64,000 bases of DNA from GWB1-38-13 sp964488535 (GCA_964488535.1 CAZAUT010000002.1:14735-78734); one strand, 5' to 3'; shown: positions 34,794 to 43,897, counted from the first letter of the stretch. Numbers and translations: made by a program. The notes: a model not told the origin generated them from the letters alone.

Positions 34794-37175
34794 CTACTTT
34801 TTTCCCTTTCCCGGTTTTCCTGCCAAGGCTATCTTCATTACGTCAAAATAATTATCGGCAAAAACAAACTTGATGTCTTTTTTTACCGCTTTCGGGACAT
34901 CTTCCATATCTTTTTTATTTTCTTTAGGAAGTATTATCGTCGAAAGACCCGCCCGATGTCCGGCAATTACCTTTTCTTTAACACCCCCTATTTCCAAAAC
35001 CCTTCCCCGTAAAGTTATTTCGCCGGTCATTCCGACATTCCTCTTCACGGGAATTCTTGTGAGCGCCGAAACAAGCGCTGTTGTGATTGCAATACCTGCG
35101 GACGGACCATCTTTAGGCACGGCACCTTCAGGGACATGAATATGCACGTCCATTTTCTGGCCAAAGTCCCTGTTTAATCCCAGGCTTTGCCAATGGGCCC
35201 GTGTCCAGGTAAATGCTGCCCGGGCAGATTCTTTCATCACATCTCCCAACTGTCCCGTTAGTGTTAAACGTCCCTTTCCCGGCATTAACGACACTTCGAT
35301 AAATAAAATCTCTCCACCCGATGGTGTGACAGCCAATCCGGTCGACATTCCAACCTCATCATTTTTTTCTGCAATGAGAGAAGTAAATTTCGGCGGTCCC
35401 AAATATTTTCTCACTTCGGGAAGAGTTATCTTTTGTGAATATTTTTTCTTTTCAGCCACTTTTTTGGCAATTTTCCTTAACAAAGTTGCCAAATTCCGTT
35501 CCAGGTTTCTGACACCCGATTCACGGGTATATCTTTCAATAATTTCATTCAATGCCGACTTATCCAGAAAAATATTTTTATCGTCCAGTCCGTGGAGTCT
35601 AAGTTGTTTCTTCCATAAAAATTTCTCTGCAATGTGGAACTTTTCGTCCTGAGTGTAACCCGGAAAATTTATTATCTCCATCCTGTCCCGAAGAGCGACA
35701 GGGATAGTTTCAATCATATTGCCGGTTGCAATAAACATCACTTCGGAAAGGTCGAAAGGTACTTCAAGATAGTGATCCGAAAATTCGCTGTTCTGTTCCG
35801 GATCCAGGGCTTCCAAAAGAGCTGAAGACGGGTCGCCCCTGAAATCGGTCCCGATTTTATCGATCTCGTCAAGCATAAAAACCGGATTTTTGCTGCCGGC
35901 ATTTTTAACACCCTGAATTATTCTCCCGGGAAGTGCACCAACATACGTTCTTCTGTGTCCCCTAATCTCTGCCTCGTCGCGAATTCCCCCCAAAGAAATT
36001 CTGACAAATTTCCTTTTTAGAGCTCTGGCAATTGATTTTCCGATTGAAGTTTTACCCACACCGGGGGGGCCGATAAAACACAGGATTGTCGGTTGGGCAT
36101 CCTCCTCTTTTGAATTTTTACTTCTGTCCACTCTGGCTTTTTTTATCTTCATTACCGCCAGATATTCCAAAATTCTCTCTTTTGCCTTCCCCAGTCCATA
36201 ATGATCCCTGTCCAGAACCTTCTCGGCATTAATTATCGAAACATTGTTGGGTGTCACCTTACTCCACGGCATATCGCACAACCAGTCAAGGTAATTACGT
36301 AAATACCCACCCTCCGGATTATGAGGAGACATTTGAGTAAGGCGTTTTAACTCTTTTTTTGCCTTCTCTTCAACGTCTTCGGGCATTTTTGCATCTTTAA
36401 TTCTCTTTCTGTAACTCTCGCTTTCCTCCGAGGACATGTCTCCAAGTTCCTCTTCGCCCAGTTCTTTTTCAATTGTTCTTTTTTTCTCAAGAAGCATTGC
36501 CTTTCTCATCTGATCTTCAAATCTCTTTTGCGTTTTGGACGAAATTGTCTTTTCCAGTTCTAGAACATTCACCTCATGTGCCAAATGAGAAAGAATTTTT
36601 TCAAGGCGTGTTTTAAGAGAAAGTGTCTCCAGGAGAACCTGTTTTTCCGATACCTTTATCTCAAGAAGTGAGGATATAAGATCCGCGGTCTCGTGCGGTT
36701 CGGGAGTACCGGAAATCAGTTTCATAACCGTCATAACCTCGGCCTGCTTTCCCAAATTTATTGCTTTTTTAAAAAGATCGATAAGATTATTTGCAAAAGC
36801 GCGGATTTCGTCGTTTGACGTGTCCTCGCGTATTTCCTCCACCTCGGCCACCATAAAGGGTTCTGATTCCAAAATCCGGGCAAGTTTTACTCTCGCCCTT
36901 CCTTTTATTACACAATGTGTTTCACCGTCTGCCGACATCATCTGCGTAATTACCGCTATTGTGCCCGTTTTGTAGAGATCCTCCACTTTCGGATCGGGTG
37001 TTTTTTCATCCCTTTGGGTAAAAACGGCAATTACCTTATCCGTCTGGAAAGCACTTGATACCGCAAAAACACTCTTCTTTCTGCCAAATGTTAAAACAGC
37101 ATCGGTATTCGGAAAAATAACGGAGCCCCTTACGGGAACTACGGGAACCTTCCTGACTGTTAAAATATCGTCCAT
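34794..37175 (-). CDS. lon: ATP-dependent protease Lon
   Basis: This 793-aa LonA-type protease is complete. The N-terminal LAN substrate domain begins VRKVPVVPVRGSVIFPNTDA. The AAA module has Walker A (GPPGVGKTSIGKS) and Walker B (NPVFMLDEIDKIG). The catalytic Ser is in PKDGPSAGIAITTAL and the catalytic Lys in GGVKEKVIAGHRAG. It degrades misfolded and regulatory proteins in the cytoplasm. The C-terminus ends in a basic KPGKGKK tail. Confidence 0.97.
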   Translation of the reverse strand: MDDILTVRKVPVVPVRGSVIFPNTDAVLTFGRKKSVFAVSSAFQTDKVIAVFTQRDEKTPDPKVEDLYKTGTIAVITQMMSADGETHCVIKGRARVKLARILESEPFMVAEVEEIREDTSNDEIRAFANNLIDLFKKAINLGKQAEVMTVMKLISGTPEPHETADLISSLLEIKVSEKQVLLETLSLKTRLEKILSHLAHEVNVLELEKTISSKTQKRFEDQMRKAMLLEKKRTIEKELGEEELGDMSSEESESYRKRIKDAKMPEDVEEKAKKELKRLTQMSPHNPEGGYLRNYLDWLCDMPWSKVTPNNVSIINAEKVLDRDHYGLGKAKERILEYLAVMKIKKARVDRSKNSKEEDAQPTILCFIGPPGVGKTSIGKSIARALKRKFVRISLGGIRDEAEIRGHRRTYVGALPGRIIQGVKNAGSKNPVFMLDEIDKIGTDFRGDPSSALLEALDPEQNSEFSDHYLEVPFDLSEVMFIATGNMIETIPVALRDRMEIINFPGYTQDEKFHIAEKFLWKKQLRLHGLDDKNIFLDKSALNEIIERYTRESGVRNLERNLATLLRKIAKKVAEKKKYSQKITLPEVRKYLGPPKFTSLIAEKNDEVGMSTGLAVTPSGGEILFIEVSLMPGKGRLTLTGQLGDVMKESARAAFTWTRAHWQSLGLNRDFGQKMDVHIHVPEGAVPKDGPSAGIAITTALVSALTRIPVKRNVGMTGEITLRGRVLEIGGVKEKVIAGHRAGLSTIILPKENKKDMEDVPKAVKKDIKFVFADNYFDVMKIALAGKPGKGKK

Positions 37176-37267
37176 ATATTCTTTAGTAAAAAATGTAAAT
37201 TTTACTTCTAGCAGAATACATGCTCAAGTGCTAAAAGTCAAGGACGATGAGCAATCATCACCCTCAG

Positions 37268-37331
37268 TCCCGCACACACGCCACCATGACGCGCAGATGT
37301 AAACCGCGGGAACGACAAGTGTTGTGCGGGA
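37268..37331. repeat. inverted repeat element between lon and the PAP2 gene
   Basis: TCCCGCACA (37268-37276) and TGTGCGGGA (37323-37331) bound a 64-nt unit that is more GC-rich than its surroundings. It looks like a small REP-type palindromic element and has no gene. Confidence 0.55.
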
Positions 37332-37347
37332 TAATAATATAAGACGT

Positions 37348-37845
37348 TTACGTGAGGATTTTTTTGAAATACTTTTCCATCCCCAGCTTATCCAGAAAAA
37401 CAACGACGGATATGCCAATAACGGCACCGGCCAATACATCGGTAATATAATGAACACGACTCAAAACCCTGCCTAAGGAAACCAAAAAAGCAAAAGCAGA
37501 ATAAACAATAAACAGTCTCGAATTGTATTTTCTTAAACTGACAGCAAGAGCAAAAGCCGATGAGGCATGGGCTGAGGGGAAAGAATAATCTCTCGGAATG
37601 GTCAAGGTGAGCGGAATGGTTCCGTTCACAACAAAAGGTCTTTCAAGTGCAAACAACCGCTTCAGAAATTCCGAAACGATCCATGATACAAACCAGACGG
37701 CGAAGATATAAACAGCGAAACGAAAATCTATCTTTTTCCGAAAAATCCATAAATATATCACTCCGCCAACCATTATCCATATCAGAAAACTGGCTATAAA
37801 AGTAATTAAAACCTGTTTTTGCATATCAAATATATTGGCTAACAT
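37348..37845 (-). CDS. PAP2-family membrane phosphatase
   Basis: This 165-aa integral membrane protein has the three PAP2 motifs: KRLFALERP (KX6RP), FPSAHASSAF (PSGH type) and SRVHYITDVLAG (SRX5HX3D). Such enzymes dephosphorylate undecaprenyl pyrophosphate (BcrC type) or phosphatidylglycerol phosphate outside the membrane. With dgkA and uppP nearby, a role in lipid-carrier recycling is likely. The ATG at 37845 is preferred to the TTG two codons upstream. Confidence 0.85.
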   Translation of the reverse strand: MLANIFDMQKQVLITFIASFLIWIMVGGVIYLWIFRKKIDFRFAVYIFAVWFVSWIVSEFLKRLFALERPFVVNGTIPLTLTIPRDYSFPSAHASSAFALAVSLRKYNSRLFIVYSAFAFLVSLGRVLSRVHYITDVLAGAVIGISVVVFLDKLGMEKYFKKILT

Positions 37846-37882
37846 AATCAATTGTTAACAGTTAATAGTTACTGTTAAAAGT

Positions 37883-38569
37883 TTACTCATGAATCACAAT
37901 TTTCGTTCCAGGATTGTCTTCGTCTGCATAAACGGAACTTTTATTGTTGGTGATCAAAGGATACTTCCAGTAATACAGCTCTTTTGCTATGTCGGTGGGC
38001 AGGTTTACACATCCATGACTGTGAACGGTTCCAAAATCATTATGCCAATAAGTTCCATGCAGACCGTAGCCTCTTGAACCCGGAACGTCGGCATTTTCAA
38101 AAAACATTACATAAGGAACATTCGGCAAATTATAGTAATACCTTCCCTCTCCCCCTTCCATTCTCGTTGCCCTTACTTTCAGCCATATATGAAATTCTCC
38201 CTTCGGGGTCGGCCACCATGGAAGACCTGTGGAAACAGGAGTCTGGAGAAAGACACTGCCGTTTTCCCATGCGGTAAGCTTTTGATCGGAAAGATCAACC
38301 TCCACCCATCTTTCTTCCTTCGGCACAACTCCCAACACTTTTTCTTCCTTGATATCAAATATTTGATCAGGCACTTTAATCCTCTCGCCTTCCCAATATG
38401 CCGTTCTACTACTGGGATCTATTTTCCCGCTTAGGTCTTTGGGTAAATTCAGTAAAGTTGAAACCACTTGCCTGTCTTTTTTTCCTCTATCTATAAAAAT
38501 AAATCCGAAAAGGATTATGAAAAGAGCAGACAAAATGATGATCAAATTCCTTCCGGCGTCCCTAAACAT
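37883..38569 (-). CDS. L,D-transpeptidase (YkuD)
   Basis: This 228-aa protein has an N-terminal membrane anchor (IILSALFIILFGFIFI). The exported YkuD domain starts WVEVDLSDQKLTAWENGSVF, and its active site is GLHGTYW followed by VHSHGCVNLP. These supply the catalytic His and the SHGC Cys. It forms 3-3 cross-links in peptidoglycan or attaches proteins to it. It lies 37 nt ahead of the PAP2 gene on the same strand, so both may share an envelope operon. Confidence 0.92.
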   Translation of the reverse strand: MFRDAGRNLIIILSALFIILFGFIFIDRGKKDRQVVSTLLNLPKDLSGKIDPSSRTAYWEGERIKVPDQIFDIKEEKVLGVVPKEERWVEVDLSDQKLTAWENGSVFLQTPVSTGLPWWPTPKGEFHIWLKVRATRMEGGEGRYYYNLPNVPYVMFFENADVPGSRGYGLHGTYWHNDFGTVHSHGCVNLPTDIAKELYYWKYPLITNNKSSVYADEDNPGTKIVIHE

Positions 38570-38754
38570 TGTTTAATTGTACAACAACGTTTCGTATATG
38601 GAAAAGAATGTCTTTTCACTTTATACTTACTGTGTATAAATCCTAAGCTCAAAATTCTAATAATTATGAAAAAATGAAAACATTAATGTTTGAAACATTG
38701 GAATTTTGGATTTTGAATTTGTTTAGAGTTTAGAAATTAGAAATTTCCCAAAGT

Positions 38755-39114
38755 ATGGGCTTAAAACATTCCACATCTAAAAGTTTCAAATATGCCTTTT
38801 GCGGATTGAAAACTGCAACAAAAAACGAGCCCAATTTCAGGATACACCTGGTGTTTGCTTTTATGGCCATCGGCTTGGGAACTCTTCTCCGACTGGAGTT
38901 ACTCGAGTGGCTTTTTCTTACATTTACCATATTTTTTGTTCTTGTACTTGAACTTCTGAACACCGTTCTTGAAGCAATGGTAAATCTCGTCAGTCCCGAG
39001 GTTAGTCCCTATGCCAAAATTGCCAAGGATGTATCGGCTGCATGCGTACTTCTGGCTGCAATTATGTCGGTAATTGTAGGAGCAGCACTCTTTTTGCCAA
39101 AAATGCTTCAGTGA
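38755..39114 (+). CDS. dgkA: diacylglycerol/undecaprenol kinase
   Basis: This 119-aa protein has three membrane helices and the DagK signature: NFRIHLVFAFMAIGLG and VLVLELLNTVLEAMVNLVS, where the E-x3-N residues bind Mg-ATP. Gram-positive-like DgkA proteins phosphorylate undecaprenol, which feeds the carrier pool with UppP and PAP2. The start ATG 38755 follows a heptamer-rich stretch (TTAGAAA units) without a clear ribosome site. Confidence 0.9.
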   Translation: MGLKHSTSKSFKYAFCGLKTATKNEPNFRIHLVFAFMAIGLGTLLRLELLEWLFLTFTIFFVLVLELLNTVLEAMVNLVSPEVSPYAKIAKDVSAACVLLAAIMSVIVGAALFLPKMLQ

Positions 39115-39161
39115 AACGTAAAACGCAACACGTATTGCGTGATACGAAACTGGAAACCACT

Positions 39162-39190
39162 CCAGGAGTGTGGGAAACTTTCACCCCTGG
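39162..39190. terminator. hairpin behind dgkA
   Basis: CCAGG-A-GTG pairs with CAC-C-CCTGG around an 11-nt loop, and a smaller ACGCAA/TTGCGT stem precedes it at 39123-39140. No U-tract follows. Similar CCTGGAATGA ends occur near 55290, so this may be a repeated gene-end element. Confidence 0.45.
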
Positions 39191-39287
39191 AATGAAAACA
39201 ACCACGCAAGAGGAAGGGTAAAACCAAACTTTCGCAAACCAGTACTTCGATTTCTCTTGGACTGTGCAATAATTTAAAGAGAGTAAA

Positions 39288-40025
39288 TTATCTAATCAAT
39301 AAACTAATTATTCCTATTAAAATACAGTAATATCCAAAATACTTGAATTTATTAGTTGTTAACACATTGAGTAGTATTTTTATACATACGATTCCTGCCA
39401 CAAATGAACACAATATTCCAACAGAATATTCCGGTCGAAGCAGTTCGCCAACCCCCGCTTTCGAAACCTCCAATACATTCGCTCCCACTACCGCTGGTAT
39501 GGAAAGTAGGAAAGAATACTCTGCAGCTTTTTCTTTTTTAATACCCAACAAGGTACTGCCAAATATTGTCGATCCCGAGCGCGAAATGCCGGGAAGTATA
39601 GCAAACGCCTGAAACAACCCAGTCAAAAAACCATTCCTGGGACTTACTATTCCGGTGGTTTCTTTGTTTTTATCCGTCTTAATATTCATTAATCCCGAAA
39701 CTACAAGGGCAAAACCGACAAGCGTCGTGTTTTGAAATATTTCGTCAATCGAATTTTTCAAAAATAATCCGGCAACAATTGCCGGAATGGTCGCAATCAC
39801 CAATACTTTGAGTTCATTCAAAGTAATTTTAAGAATTCTCTTAAAATAAAATCCCAATACGGCTAAGACCGTTCCAAAATGAAGAACAGCGTCAAACAAA
39901 ATTCCCTCCTGTGAAAAATTCGGTAGAACGCTTTGCACAAGGACCAAATGTCCGCTTGAAGATATGGGAAGAAACTCGCTTATTCCCTGCACAAAACCCA
40001 ATAATGCAGCCTGGAAAAAGTCCAT
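39288..40025 (-). CDS. uppP: undecaprenyl-diphosphatase UppP (BacA)
   Basis: This 245-aa polytopic protein shows both UppP signatures: GFVQGISEFLPISSSGHLVL and ILPGISRSGSTIFGSTLLG. It dephosphorylates undecaprenyl pyrophosphate so that the carrier can be reused for cell-wall and glycan synthesis. Length is slightly below the usual 265-280 aa, with the active-site loops intact. It may share its role with the PAP2 protein encoded 2 kb away. Confidence 0.95.
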   Translation of the reverse strand: MDFFQAALLGFVQGISEFLPISSSGHLVLVQSVLPNFSQEGILFDAVLHFGTVLAVLGFYFKRILKITLNELKVLVIATIPAIVAGLFLKNSIDEIFQNTTLVGFALVVSGLMNIKTDKNKETTGIVSPRNGFLTGLFQAFAILPGISRSGSTIFGSTLLGIKKEKAAEYSFLLSIPAVVGANVLEVSKAGVGELLRPEYSVGILCSFVAGIVCIKILLNVLTTNKFKYFGYYCILIGIISLLIR

Positions 40026-40185
40026 TCATTAATCTTATCAAATGAGACCGGCATATTTTATACCAATATTATTATTTGATAAAAAGAAAAGTTAGTTAGA
40101 TCCGGTATTTGTATTTTGGGTTACATAAAAGATTTACCGTTTTTGATACTCTTTAGGGCATAGAAAGGGTGCAGAAAAAATAAAA

Positions 40186-41262
40186 ATGTTTAATTTTGCG
40201 GATAGTTTAAAAAGAAAGGAAGTCATACTCCTATTGGTTTTATCTTTGGCTGTTACGGGATCGTCAATTGTTTCGGCAAAGAAAGAAACAAGTATTAAAA
40301 ACGTTGTCCAGTCGGTTATCGAAGCAACCGGAGATGGAGGACTGACTGAAAAAGATCCTTTAAGCATCGAGTATATGCGCGAACAGTCATATCCCGGAAG
40401 CGAGATTGTCATCGAACAAATACTTCCCGATGGATCCAATTATAAAAAATATATCGCATCCTACAGATCTGACGGTCTCAAGATATACTCTCTTTTGACT
40501 ATACCAAGCGGAACAAAACCGGAAAGAGGGTGGCCGGTGATAATTTTTAATCATGGATATATACCACCTTCCCAATACCGAACAGGTGAAAAGTACAAAC
40601 AATATACCGATATGTTTTCCAGAAACGGTTTTATCGTTTTCATGCCAGACTTTCGCGGGCACGGTAACTCCGAAGGAAATCCTGAAGGAGCTTACTATTC
40701 TCCTTCATATTCGATCGATGTCTTAAATGCTCTCTCCTCGGTAAAAAAATTTCCGGAAGCCGATAGAGACAGAATAGGCATGTGGGGCCATTCTATGGGC
40801 GGAAATATCACTCTAAGAGCAATGGTTGTCAATACTAAAGACGTCAAAGCTGGCGTTATCTGGGCGGGAGTTGTTGCCGATTATGAAGATATGGCAAATA
40901 ACTGGACGCGATCGAAACCTTTTGTATTATCCGAAAGGGAAAAATCTTTTTCCAGGCCCAACAGACAGACTCTTGTGGAAAAATACGGTAATTTCCAGTC
41001 GAATCCCGATTTCTGGAAATCCATTGCGCCAATATCATTCGTAAATGATATTTCAAGTCCGGTCCAGATTCATCACGGAAGCGATGATGAAGAGGTGCCT
41101 GTGCTGTTTAGCCGTCGTCTGGAAGAAGCTCTTAAAAGGGAAGAAAAGGTTATTGAATTTTACCAATACGATGGCGACGACCATAACATTTCAAACAATC
41201 TCGAATTGGCATTGGAACGATCAAAAAACTTTTTTAACAAATATCTCAAAAAGGATCAATGA
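40186..41262 (+). CDS. membrane-anchored alpha/beta hydrolase (S9-like peptidase/esterase)
   Basis: This 358-aa protein starts with a signal anchor (VILLLVLSLAVTGSSIVSA), and the hydrolase domain lies outside. The oxyanion region is VIIFNHGYIPP, followed by DFRGHGNSEGNPEGAYY. The nucleophile elbow is GMWGHSMGGNITL, the acid is in HHGSDDEEVP and the His in YDGDDHNIS. This is the pattern of dipeptidyl-peptidase/acylaminoacyl-peptidase relatives. It overlaps the next gene by ATGA, so the two are coupled. Confidence 0.85.
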   Translation: MFNFADSLKRKEVILLLVLSLAVTGSSIVSAKKETSIKNVVQSVIEATGDGGLTEKDPLSIEYMREQSYPGSEIVIEQILPDGSNYKKYIASYRSDGLKIYSLLTIPSGTKPERGWPVIIFNHGYIPPSQYRTGEKYKQYTDMFSRNGFIVFMPDFRGHGNSEGNPEGAYYSPSYSIDVLNALSSVKKFPEADRDRIGMWGHSMGGNITLRAMVVNTKDVKAGVIWAGVVADYEDMANNWTRSKPFVLSEREKSFSRPNRQTLVEKYGNFQSNPDFWKSIAPISFVNDISSPVQIHHGSDDEEVPVLFSRRLEEALKREEKVIEFYQYDGDDHNISNNLELALERSKNFFNKYLKKDQ

Positions 41263-42383
41263 AACTAATATATATAGTACTTATCATAATCACGGCAATC
41301 GTTGTTTCGTATAGTTTTATAACTATGAAAGGAAATGATTCTGCAGGCAGTGAAACTGCAGCCGAAAATATGGATGCGAGATATGAACCGGCAATCGGCG
41401 AAATATATGAAACGGCAGCTGCGGATCTCGATATTCCCTGGGAAATCGTTTTTCTTCCGGATGGAAGAATGATGGTAACGGAAAGAAGCGGTGGTCTTCT
41501 TGTGCTTGGGGAAACAAAAGAAACTGTGGCGAAAATTGAAGGTGTTTCGCACACCGGCGAGGGTGGTCTTCTTGGTCTCGTCCTTCATCCCGATTTTATT
41601 CAAAACGGGTATTTATATCTTTATTTGACAACTTCAGATTCCGACGAGATTACAAATCAGGTGGAAAGATATAAATTTGCCGAAGGAAAACTGAGTGAAA
41701 GAAAAATAATTATTGACGGCATCAAAGGTTCAATAAACCACGATGGCGGAAGAATAGCGTTCGGTCCGGACGGATATCTTTATATTACCACCGGTGATGC
41801 CCAAAGTGCCGACCTTGCTCAGGACAAAAATTCGCTCAACGGGAAAATTCTAAGGATCGGTGATGATGGAAATATCCCTTCCGACAATCCTTTCGGGAAC
41901 GCCGTTTATTCATTCGGGCACAGAAATCCTCAGGGAATTACCTGGGACGATAATGGCATACTGTGGGAAACAGAACACGGACCTTCCGGTTTTGAGTCGG
42001 GATTTGACGAAATCAACATTATCGAAAAAGGAGGAAATTACGGCTGGCCAATCCTGACCGGCGACCAAGAAAGAGAAGGTTTTGTTTCCCCTATAAACCA
42101 ATCGGGACCTAGCGATACGTGGGCTCCGGCCGGACTAACATATTCGGACGGAAAACTGTATTTCGGCGGTTTACGCGGGGAGGCTTTATATGTCGCCGAA
42201 ATCGAAGGGGAACAGATCAAGTCTTTCAATCCGTATTTTAAAAATATGTTTGGAAGAATAAGGGCGGTTACCCTCGGACCGGATGGTAATTTGTACTTTT
42301 CGACAAGCAATAGAGACGGCCGGGGTATCCGGCAGAATAATGACGATAAAATCATTAAGATCGACCCTGAGTTAATAAATTGA
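41259..42383 (+). CDS. GSDH-type beta-propeller (PQQ-dependent sugar dehydrogenase family)
   Basis: This 374-aa exported protein has an N-terminal signal anchor and the family motifs of soluble glucose/sorbosone dehydrogenases: DIPWEIVFLPDGRMMVTERS, GEGGLLGLVLHPDF, HDGGRIAFGPDGYLYITTGD and FGHRNPQGITWD. The presumed catalytic His is in INHDGG. PQQ synthesis genes are not visible, so the cofactor would have to come from outside or the protein may have another role. It is translationally coupled to the upstream hydrolase. Confidence 0.87.
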   Translation: MKLIYIVLIIITAIVVSYSFITMKGNDSAGSETAAENMDARYEPAIGEIYETAAADLDIPWEIVFLPDGRMMVTERSGGLLVLGETKETVAKIEGVSHTGEGGLLGLVLHPDFIQNGYLYLYLTTSDSDEITNQVERYKFAEGKLSERKIIIDGIKGSINHDGGRIAFGPDGYLYITTGDAQSADLAQDKNSLNGKILRIGDDGNIPSDNPFGNAVYSFGHRNPQGITWDDNGILWETEHGPSGFESGFDEINIIEKGGNYGWPILTGDQEREGFVSPINQSGPSDTWAPAGLTYSDGKLYFGGLRGEALYVAEIEGEQIKSFNPYFKNMFGRIRAVTLGPDGNLYFSTSNRDGRGIRQNNDDKIIKIDPELIN

Positions 42384-42481
42384 AGTAAAGTCGTATAACC
42401 AATTTCGGTATTTCCAAAGAATAATATTGATTGTTAAATTTTTTTAAATCATCTTTTTTACAGGTAATTTTCCTTCACATT

Positions 42482-42490
42482 TGATATAAT
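42482..42490 (+). promoter_or_regulatory. extended -10 promoter ahead of the tRNA-Gln array
   Basis: TGATATAAT is a perfect TGn-TATAAT extended -10 element. Transcription from about 42497 would run through the array, the tRNA-Gln and the Nudix gene. No good -35 is seen, which extended -10 promoters do not need. Confidence 0.6.
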
Positions 42491-42536
42491 TGCCTCAGTC
42501 GTAACACTACATAACATTCCGGCAGAGTTGCCTTAA

Positions 42537-42861
42537 TTGAAAACATTTACAATTTAAAAAGATATTGGGGGATCGTCTGTGTTGAGTGGAACGAAACAAG
42601 AGAAGCTATAGCGACGACATGGTAGGACGACAATCCCGCAACGCGGGATAAAAAGTTGGTTAGTTTGAAAACATTTACAATTTAAAAAGATATTGGGGGA
42701 TCGTCTGTGTTGAGTGGAANNNNNNNNNNNNNNNNNNNNNNNNNNNNNNNNNNNNNNNNNNNNNNNNNNNNNNNNNNNNNNNNNNNNNNNNNNNNNNNNN
42801 NNNNNNNNNNNNNNNNNNNAAAGTTGGTTAGTTTGAAAACATTTACAATTTAAAAAGATAT
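42537..42861 (+). repeat. tandem array of interrupted tRNA-Gln 5' halves
   Basis: The unit is 128 bp (42537 to 42664), a second copy runs into the assembly gap, and a third merges into the intact tRNA. Each unit has an A-rich lead (ending TTAAAAAGATAT), the tRNA bases TGGGGGATCGTCT and a 42-nt insert starting GTGT and ending CAT. The tRNA bases GGTAGGACGACA and a hairpin (ATCCCGC-AAC-GCGGGAT) follow. The layout is the same as in the tRNA-Glu array although the inserts differ. Confidence 0.88.
42720..42819. other. assembly gap (100 N) within the tandem array
   Basis: Exactly 100 Ns interrupt the second repeat unit. About 60 nt would complete one unit, so the gap is a nominal filler and the copy number in the genome is unknown. 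Confidence 0.97.
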
Positions 42862-42932
42862 TGGGGGATCGTCTAACGGTAGGACGACAGAATCTGGATC
42901 TGTTAATTGGGGTTCGAATCCCTATCCCCCAG
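42862..42932 (+). tRNA. tRNA-Gln (CTG)
   Basis: The 71-nt cloverleaf pairs TGGGGGA with TCCCCCA in the acceptor, ACAGA with TCTGT in the anticodon stem (loop ATCTGGA, anticodon CTG), and GGGG-TTCGAAT-CCCT in the T arm. The discriminator is G and CCA is not encoded. The Nudix start codon follows 6 nt later, and the tandem array lies directly upstream. Confidence 0.92.
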
Positions 42933-42938
42933 CTTAAG

Positions 42939-43361
42939 ATGAACAAAAAAAGTCCGAAAATTAACATAGATATTTTAGTTATTAAAGATAATAAAATTCT
43001 TTTAGGTCTGTTAACTAAAAAATGGATGTATAAAGGAAAACAAGTTTATGGTGTTCCCGGTAGAGATATTAGATTTGGTGAAAGAATTGGTAAAACAGTC
43101 AAACGAAACATTAAGGAAGAATTTGGATGCAATGTTAAAAAATACAAAATTATTTCTGTTAACGCAAATTATGCCTTCGGTAACCATTATATTGGTATAG
43201 GAATAGTAGCAGAAATTGATGGCGAACTAAAATTATTAATTCCTGAAGATTGGGTAAAATGGGAATGGTTTGAAAAGGATAATATTCCTGACAATCTATT
43301 TCCTGCTACAAATAATTTACTTAAATGTTACTTGATGAAGAAATTTAGTGTTTCAGAATAA
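42939..43361 (+). CDS. Nudix hydrolase with a degenerate Nudix box
   Basis: This 140-aa protein has the Nudix fold order. Its box reads GRDIRFGERIGKTVKRNIKE followed by EFG, where RN replaces the usual RE. The EE pair that binds metal is kept. The start is ATG 42939, only 6 nt behind tRNA-Gln, so the mRNA 5' end probably comes from tRNA 3' processing. The substrate is unknown. Confidence 0.75.
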   Translation: MNKKSPKINIDILVIKDNKILLGLLTKKWMYKGKQVYGVPGRDIRFGERIGKTVKRNIKEEFGCNVKKYKIISVNANYAFGNHYIGIGIVAEIDGELKLLIPEDWVKWEWFEKDNIPDNLFPATNNLLKCYLMKKFSVSE

Positions 43362-43489
43362 TTGTAAGTTGGGTAGGATGAAATTTCAGATGATTGAGTT
43401 ACAAAATAGGTTCTAACTTTGACTATGGTTCGCAGCTTTTAACGGTATATTCAATATACGATACCGGAACTTCTTGATATACTTCAGGT

Positions 43490-43897
43490 ATGTCAAAGAC
43501 ATTTAAACACATAGCATTAAATCTTAAAGAGAAAAAGCCAATTGTTTATACTGCACTATCAAAAAAATATTTTTATATGCGTATGTTTATAGTGAAATAT
43601 GTACTTGAGCAGGGCAAAGTCCCGATAAATCCATTCATGTCCTTCGACTATTATCTGGCTGATATTGTCGATCGTGATCTAATTAGAAACGCCAATAACA
43701 ACCTTATCGTTCTTGCCGATGAACTTTGGGTCTTTGGCCCAATTAGCAATGGAGTAATGGCAGAGATCAAACAAGTAAAACAGCTAAATAAGCCGGTAAA
43801 ATATTTTTTAATCGAAAACGACAAAGACATAAAAGAAACTACTAAGGAAGAAATAATTTTTGAGGACGGTATGGAGGATTTTAGAAACATACTTTAA
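43490..43897 (+). CDS. nucleoside 2-deoxyribosyltransferase-like protein
   Basis: This 135-aa protein has a small Rossmann-like fold. GKVPINPFMSFDYYLADIVD, NNLIVLADELWVFG and GVMAEIKQVKQLNKPVKYF resemble the DUF4406/DUF7768 and NDT group, which acts on nucleosides or nucleotides. The conserved Asp/Glu residues of NDT enzymes are only partly matched, so the activity is uncertain. A TATACT box ends 6 nt before the ATG (leaderless). Confidence 0.6.
   Translation: MSKTFKHIALNLKEKKPIVYTALSKKYFYMRMFIVKYVLEQGKVPINPFMSFDYYLADIVDRDLIRNANNNLIVLADELWVFGPISNGVMAEIKQVKQLNKPVKYFLIENDKDIKETTKEEIIFEDGMEDFRNIL

Noticed and set aside
42554..42967. 137-aa minus-strand ORF across the N gap
   Set aside because: It is an artefact of translating the tandem repeat and Ns; the strand carries no gene.
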